A stretch of DNA of 64,000 bases from Lepidurus packardi. Lineage: Eukaryota > Arthropoda > Branchiopoda > Notostraca > Triopsidae. This document shows, piece by piece, positions 60,744 through 64,000 of the stretch. The stretch lies in the NCBI GenBank assembly GCA_023053545.1, contig JAKZAN010000001.1, positions 9,816,565 to 9,880,564 on the forward strand. Direction: 5' to 3'. Position 1 is the stretch's first letter. The number at the start of each line of letters is the position of its first letter. The notes under the pieces are model-generated. The model was not told where the DNA came from. It ran no database searches and saw only the letters and a list, made by a program, of their open reading frames with translations. Made by a program: the position numbers and the translations under genes.

Positions 60744-61947
60744 AATGTTTGGCGAGCCTGGAAGCCTGTTTTAGATACATTAATAGCTCTTTCGGAAATT
60801 GACGATTCGGGGAAATTGGACAAAAATGTCGCTTCTGAAGCCCAAAGTCTACTGATTGCCTTAAATACCTTCAACAACATCCTTGTGGCTCACGTCTTTT
60901 TGGAAATTTTTTCGATTTTTGCGCCAGTCTCCAAACCGAAGGTTTGGACATCCTCACAGCTTACGTGATGGTAAAATGTGGTAAGGAAAGCATATTGGAC
61001 TTAAAATTTGAAAAGGTTTATCAGGTTGCAACGAAGTTCGCTTGCATAATGAATGACATGATTGAAATATCAGACGAGATCGACTTTGAAATTTGCAACG
61101 AAGCTAAAGAAGGTTTACGTTTCGAAAAAGAAACGAATGCCAGGAGGGTGTTCCGCTGACGAAAGACCTCACGATCCTGTGGAAGGTTTTGGAGGAGAAG
61201 TTTTCAGGGCAATAGACAAGCTAGCCGCAAGTTTGAACGAGAGGTTCACGAAAAATGCAGATTTAATAAAAGACGCGCAATTACTTGACCCTCGTTACTT
61301 TTCCGAGATCTAAAAACCCCTGATATTATCGTACCTGGTAACTTGCAAAAAATTGCAACGCATGCGTGCGTTAACACAATCTCTTAAAAGAGAACTCATT
61401 CAGTTTTGTGAGTTTTATCCGTCGCTTATCTCGCTTTTAGAAAATGAAGCTGGTGTTGAAGTATCCAATCGAAGTATTACTGCCGAGAGCAACGAGTCAG
61501 TTGAGCTTAATATGGACATCGACGATGAGCGTTTATCTGAGTCGTTTATAAATGAAACGCATGAACAGGAAGGAACTGACGAGCAAGCTACATGTTTGAA
61601 AGGTAAGTGCTGGAATCCCGGGATGTACTGGTAGATGTAGCTTCTGCATATCATGTGTTCACAAGATTTTATATCGGTACAATTTGTGTGCTACGGCCTA
61701 TACAAACCTATTCACTGTCTATGAATACCTCCTTACATTGACTTTCACTCAAGTTTCTTGTGAACGTGCTTGTAGCAAGCTTAAATTAGTTAAGACTCCC
61801 TTGAGTGCTTATTTGAGTCAGCCCCTTTTAGAGGCTTTGATGCTTATCAGGTTTGAAAGAGATCTAGTCGAAGAAATCAAGTTAGAAAAAGTATTGAGTT
61901 CAGTCCGTCTAAGCTCCAGTTTAATGAATCGGTTGCTAACAGTCTAA

Positions 61948-62489
61948 ATTTAATGTTTGTTTTTTTTGTTTGATTGTTCCAAAATAAACCAGACTATGTT
62001 TTTATGTATAACGAGAATCTTAATACTAAACAAACCACTAATAATTGATTTTCGTATCGACGGAGTCGCACGGAATAGTTTCCACACCTAGCGCCGGGGG
62101 TGTCAGTCCGCCTGTGCTTACCTGGTATCCGATTTTGCACGTCGTCGCACTACGTTTTTCCTTCAAAGAATCCGTAACTCCGCTATAACCATAGACTGCG
62201 CTAACTTTGTCTCAAAAAAGCCATCTTGTGCTAAAAATTAATCGGTTGCTAAAGATGGCGTCATATTGCAATAGTATATTTTACTACCGGTGTAAAATAT
62301 ATTATAAAATATATATAAATATACTATAAAATATATACAAATATACTATAAAAGATATATAACACTATAAACACAGTATAAGTAGTTATGACGGATATTT
62401 TTTTTGGGTAGAACACAATATGCTGCCTGCAGCCAAGTATTGAAAAGATAATAGCGTAGCCTTTCTAATTTCTAATTCTAGTTCACCCG
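61948..62489. other. AT-rich spacer with ATATA tandem repeats
   Basis: No gene seen. 62289-62372 has repeated AATATACTATAAAATATAT-type units. Confidence 0.6.
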
Positions 62490-62650
62490 TAATGCTAATA
62501 TTGTCCGTATGCATGTAGTAGTAATCGGGATTCAATTGATAGTAAGCCGTTTTGAGACATACGGATTCGAAGAAAGCAAACTGTGGTTTCTTGAAGCGAA
62601 TGTAATGAACAATATTTGGTACGAGATACTCGTCGAAACCAGCACCTTGA
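62490..62650 (-). pseudogene. Fragment of a glycosyltransferase paralogue
   Basis: On the minus strand one open frame reads NSQGAGFDEYLVPNIVHYIR, followed by FAFFESVCLKTAYYQLNP and MHTDNISITGE. This matches the second segment of the glycosyltransferase pseudogene at 55357-56461 without its frameshifts. Similarity stops after ITGE, and neither the anchor nor the DXD segment is present. It is a partial duplicate. Confidence 0.72.
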
Positions 62651-63206
62651 GAGTTGTTCCTTTAAAGTTCCTTTAAAGTTTGAGAGTTGTCCTTTAAAGT
62701 TGGAGTCTCTTGTGTTTGCTATTGAACCGCTTCAACTGACAAAATTACACGAACCTAAACCGTTCTTACAGAAAGCTGTGGTTTCTCCATTAATCTTTTC
62801 TCGACTCCACCTTGACCAGGTAATATAATAAAAATAAAAGAACAGTAAGTACCGACTTGCATTGCGCTTTGTAAACCGTAGTGACCTTTTATTAACTATA
62901 TTGGGAGGTTTGCCAAAGTACCCTTTGATATTCTGTCCTTTTAGCTGAGTCTACTTTTGTCACCTTGAAAGTCGGTCCGAAACCTTTGCATTGGGAGATA
63001 CCCTTGTTATTCAACTCTACCTATATACTGTGAGAGCGTCTTTAAAATAAAGTTTGCATCGACGTTAGGTAAAGCCTTGGAATGTAGAGTGGTATATGTA
63101 TTTTTTTTATATATTTTAATTGCACAATTAATTACCTAAGACACGAGCCATCAAGTTAGCATCTGTTTGTCATTTTATCAAATATTTGTTTCGTTCTTTA
63201 AACGAA
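62651..63206. other. Spacer with CCTTTAAAGTT micro-repeats
   Basis: Short repeats of CCTTTAAAGTT occur at about 62656-62702. No gene was recognised before the exon ending at 63207. Confidence 0.5.
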
Positions 63207-64000
63207 TCAGTCATAAGAAATAAAGCTTTTCCGATTACCGGGACGAGGTGTTAATGAGTCAAGTAGCTCCCTGGCTAATCCTCGTGAAGGTGTCCGGTAA
63301 TTAGCCGCATCAGGCGTGGTTTCGCGCGACCAATTTCGCATAAGTTCTGCAGAAGACGATCCCCCAGAGAATGCCGAGTCTTTCTCGCGGCCACCGCTAG
63401 TGGTGAATACTCGCGGAGGAACCGCCGGAGTCACTAGATCCTGCCAACTACGTTTGAGTTCGTAATCCGATAACTTCTTGGGAATATCATAAGAATCTGC
63501 GAGTTTGTTGAGATATGCTGAATCATCAGACTGCAAATCATCTAAATTTCGCGGAGGTCGATGGGCAGGTAAATGTGCCCGTAAACGCGCTACGTTTAGT
63601 TCACTGCCCTCTAATGAGCCCTCATAAGGAAACGAGCGATAAACGGGCTGCAAAGCTCCTTGGGACATGGGCTAATAAATTCAAGATATGGACCAGAAAA
63701 TTTCTAAGATTTTTTGTCATTTACCTTAAAAGAACGAACGACCGTCTGCTTTTTATTTTTCCAGATAATGCAGCCTATGGCAATTAGCAGAATGAGAACG
63801 CAGATACATCCCACCACCACACCAATAATGATCACTTGGCTGTTATCTAAAGATAAAATTCGACTCACTAACAAGTGAACACCTTTGCACTAATTTCGAT
63901 TTAGGTCAATTTCATTGCTTAACTATTTTAAAGATACTATAAATTTTTTCTACCATCTTGTTGTGCAATAAGCACTCCGTCCGTGGTTTGGGGAAGAACA
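63207..64000 (-). CDS. C-terminal exons of a single-pass membrane protein (partial)
   Basis: Minus-strand exons: beyond the window to 63954, then 63846-63725, then 63671-63207 (stop). Phases agree and all borders are GT-AG. The visible protein has an extracellular end (QTTDGVLIAQQDDNSQ), one membrane helix (VIIIGVVVGCICVLILLIAI) and a basic stop-transfer KNKKQ. A roughly 165-residue cytoplasmic tail follows, rich in Ser, Pro and Arg (SFPYEGSLEGSE, SRETTPDAANYR) and ending RKSFISYD. This is the layout of a type I receptor or adhesion protein. The tail has possible Tyr and Ser/Thr phosphorylation sites. I do not recognise the family, and the ectodomain lies outside the window. Confidence 0.72.

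Larger units (their letters stand above)
57668..61947 (+). pseudogene. Decayed hAT-type transposase gene (TTF zinc finger / DUF4371-like)
   Basis: Scattered plus-strand pieces follow the order of ZMYM1/DUF4371-type hAT proteins. Around 57668 is an MEESKAKKGGAQSIREKRAA start. Around 58616-58730 is a TTF-like zone (FSRKPSTFTTGFTDFRHVYQ, HQNSQTHRDSV). Around 58870 is LAKQGLPFRGH and NFLETVKL. Around 59227-59425 are LAVLDLQDSTGNGMHKQLQN and FDGATNM. Around 60548-60800 are FFGLLDRLAIFFDDSYKR and QTRWW. Around 61684-61947 is VSCERACSKLKLVKTPLSAY, the dimerisation region. Many stops, frameshifts and four other events (MITE, palindrome, LTR-like block, inverted micro-duplication) interrupt it. It is dead as a transposase. 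Whether it was once an autonomous element or a domesticated gene is unknown. Confidence 0.8.

Overview
The window looks like nuclear DNA of an invertebrate animal with a compact genome. The genes are split by many short GT-AG introns (often 45-80 bases in the VPS8-, TIMM29- and beta-glucosidase-type genes). The gene set is animal-like: NRBP pseudokinase, FGD-type RhoGEF, patched-related membrane protein, VPS8, TIMM29 and CHCHD1/mS37. The phylum cannot be fixed from this sequence; a sponge or another small-genome invertebrate would fit. All products were assigned by reading translations and splice sites by eye and comparing them with remembered family features. No database search was run.

Layout. 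1-7000: gene-poor, with a 1.64 kb tandem duplication. 7027-14120 (+): 15-exon patched-related RND protein. 14729-15466 (-) and 15864-16377 (+): head-to-head pair of nuclear genes for mitochondrial proteins, TIMM29 and CHCHD1. 18183-19972 (+): unrecognised Ser/Pro-rich, probably tail-anchored protein. 20000-23940: no gene seen. 23943-27345 (+): FGD-family DH-PH-FYVE-PH RhoGEF, with its first exon not found. 28439-30300: a degraded LINE carrying a second LINE insertion inside it. 31240-34692 (-): NRBP1. 35673-37712 and 38123-40218 (-): two tandem secreted family-1 glycosidases with nearly identical exon plans. 40688-45888 (-): 20-exon VPS8. 46600-62700: a mobile-element and rDNA-fragment region. 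63207-64000 (-): C-terminal exons of a single-pass membrane protein that runs off the window.

The mobile region is the most informative part. It holds a 5.79 kb I-type (RNase H-bearing) LINE bounded by a 12-base target duplication, whose ORF2 starts at GTG where a relative in this window has ATG. It also holds fragments of 28S and 5.8S rRNA genes, a BEL/Pao-like integrase tail, a glycosyltransferase pseudogene with a broken paralogue 6 kb away, and a decayed hAT-type transposase gene. That hAT gene has been invaded by a 313-base hAT MITE (8-base target duplication), a 202-base palindrome and a probable LTR, and also contains an inverted micro-duplication.

The cellular genes do not form an operon or a pathway. 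TIMM29 and CHCHD1 share a 397-base intergenic promoter region and both serve mitochondria. VPS8 and the FGD protein both act on endosomes or phosphoinositide-bearing membranes, but nothing in the sequence links them. I found no convincing new defence-like or multi-gene system. The strongest unusual signals are the nested transposons, the palindrome, the mutated LINE start codon and the unrecognised tail-anchored protein.
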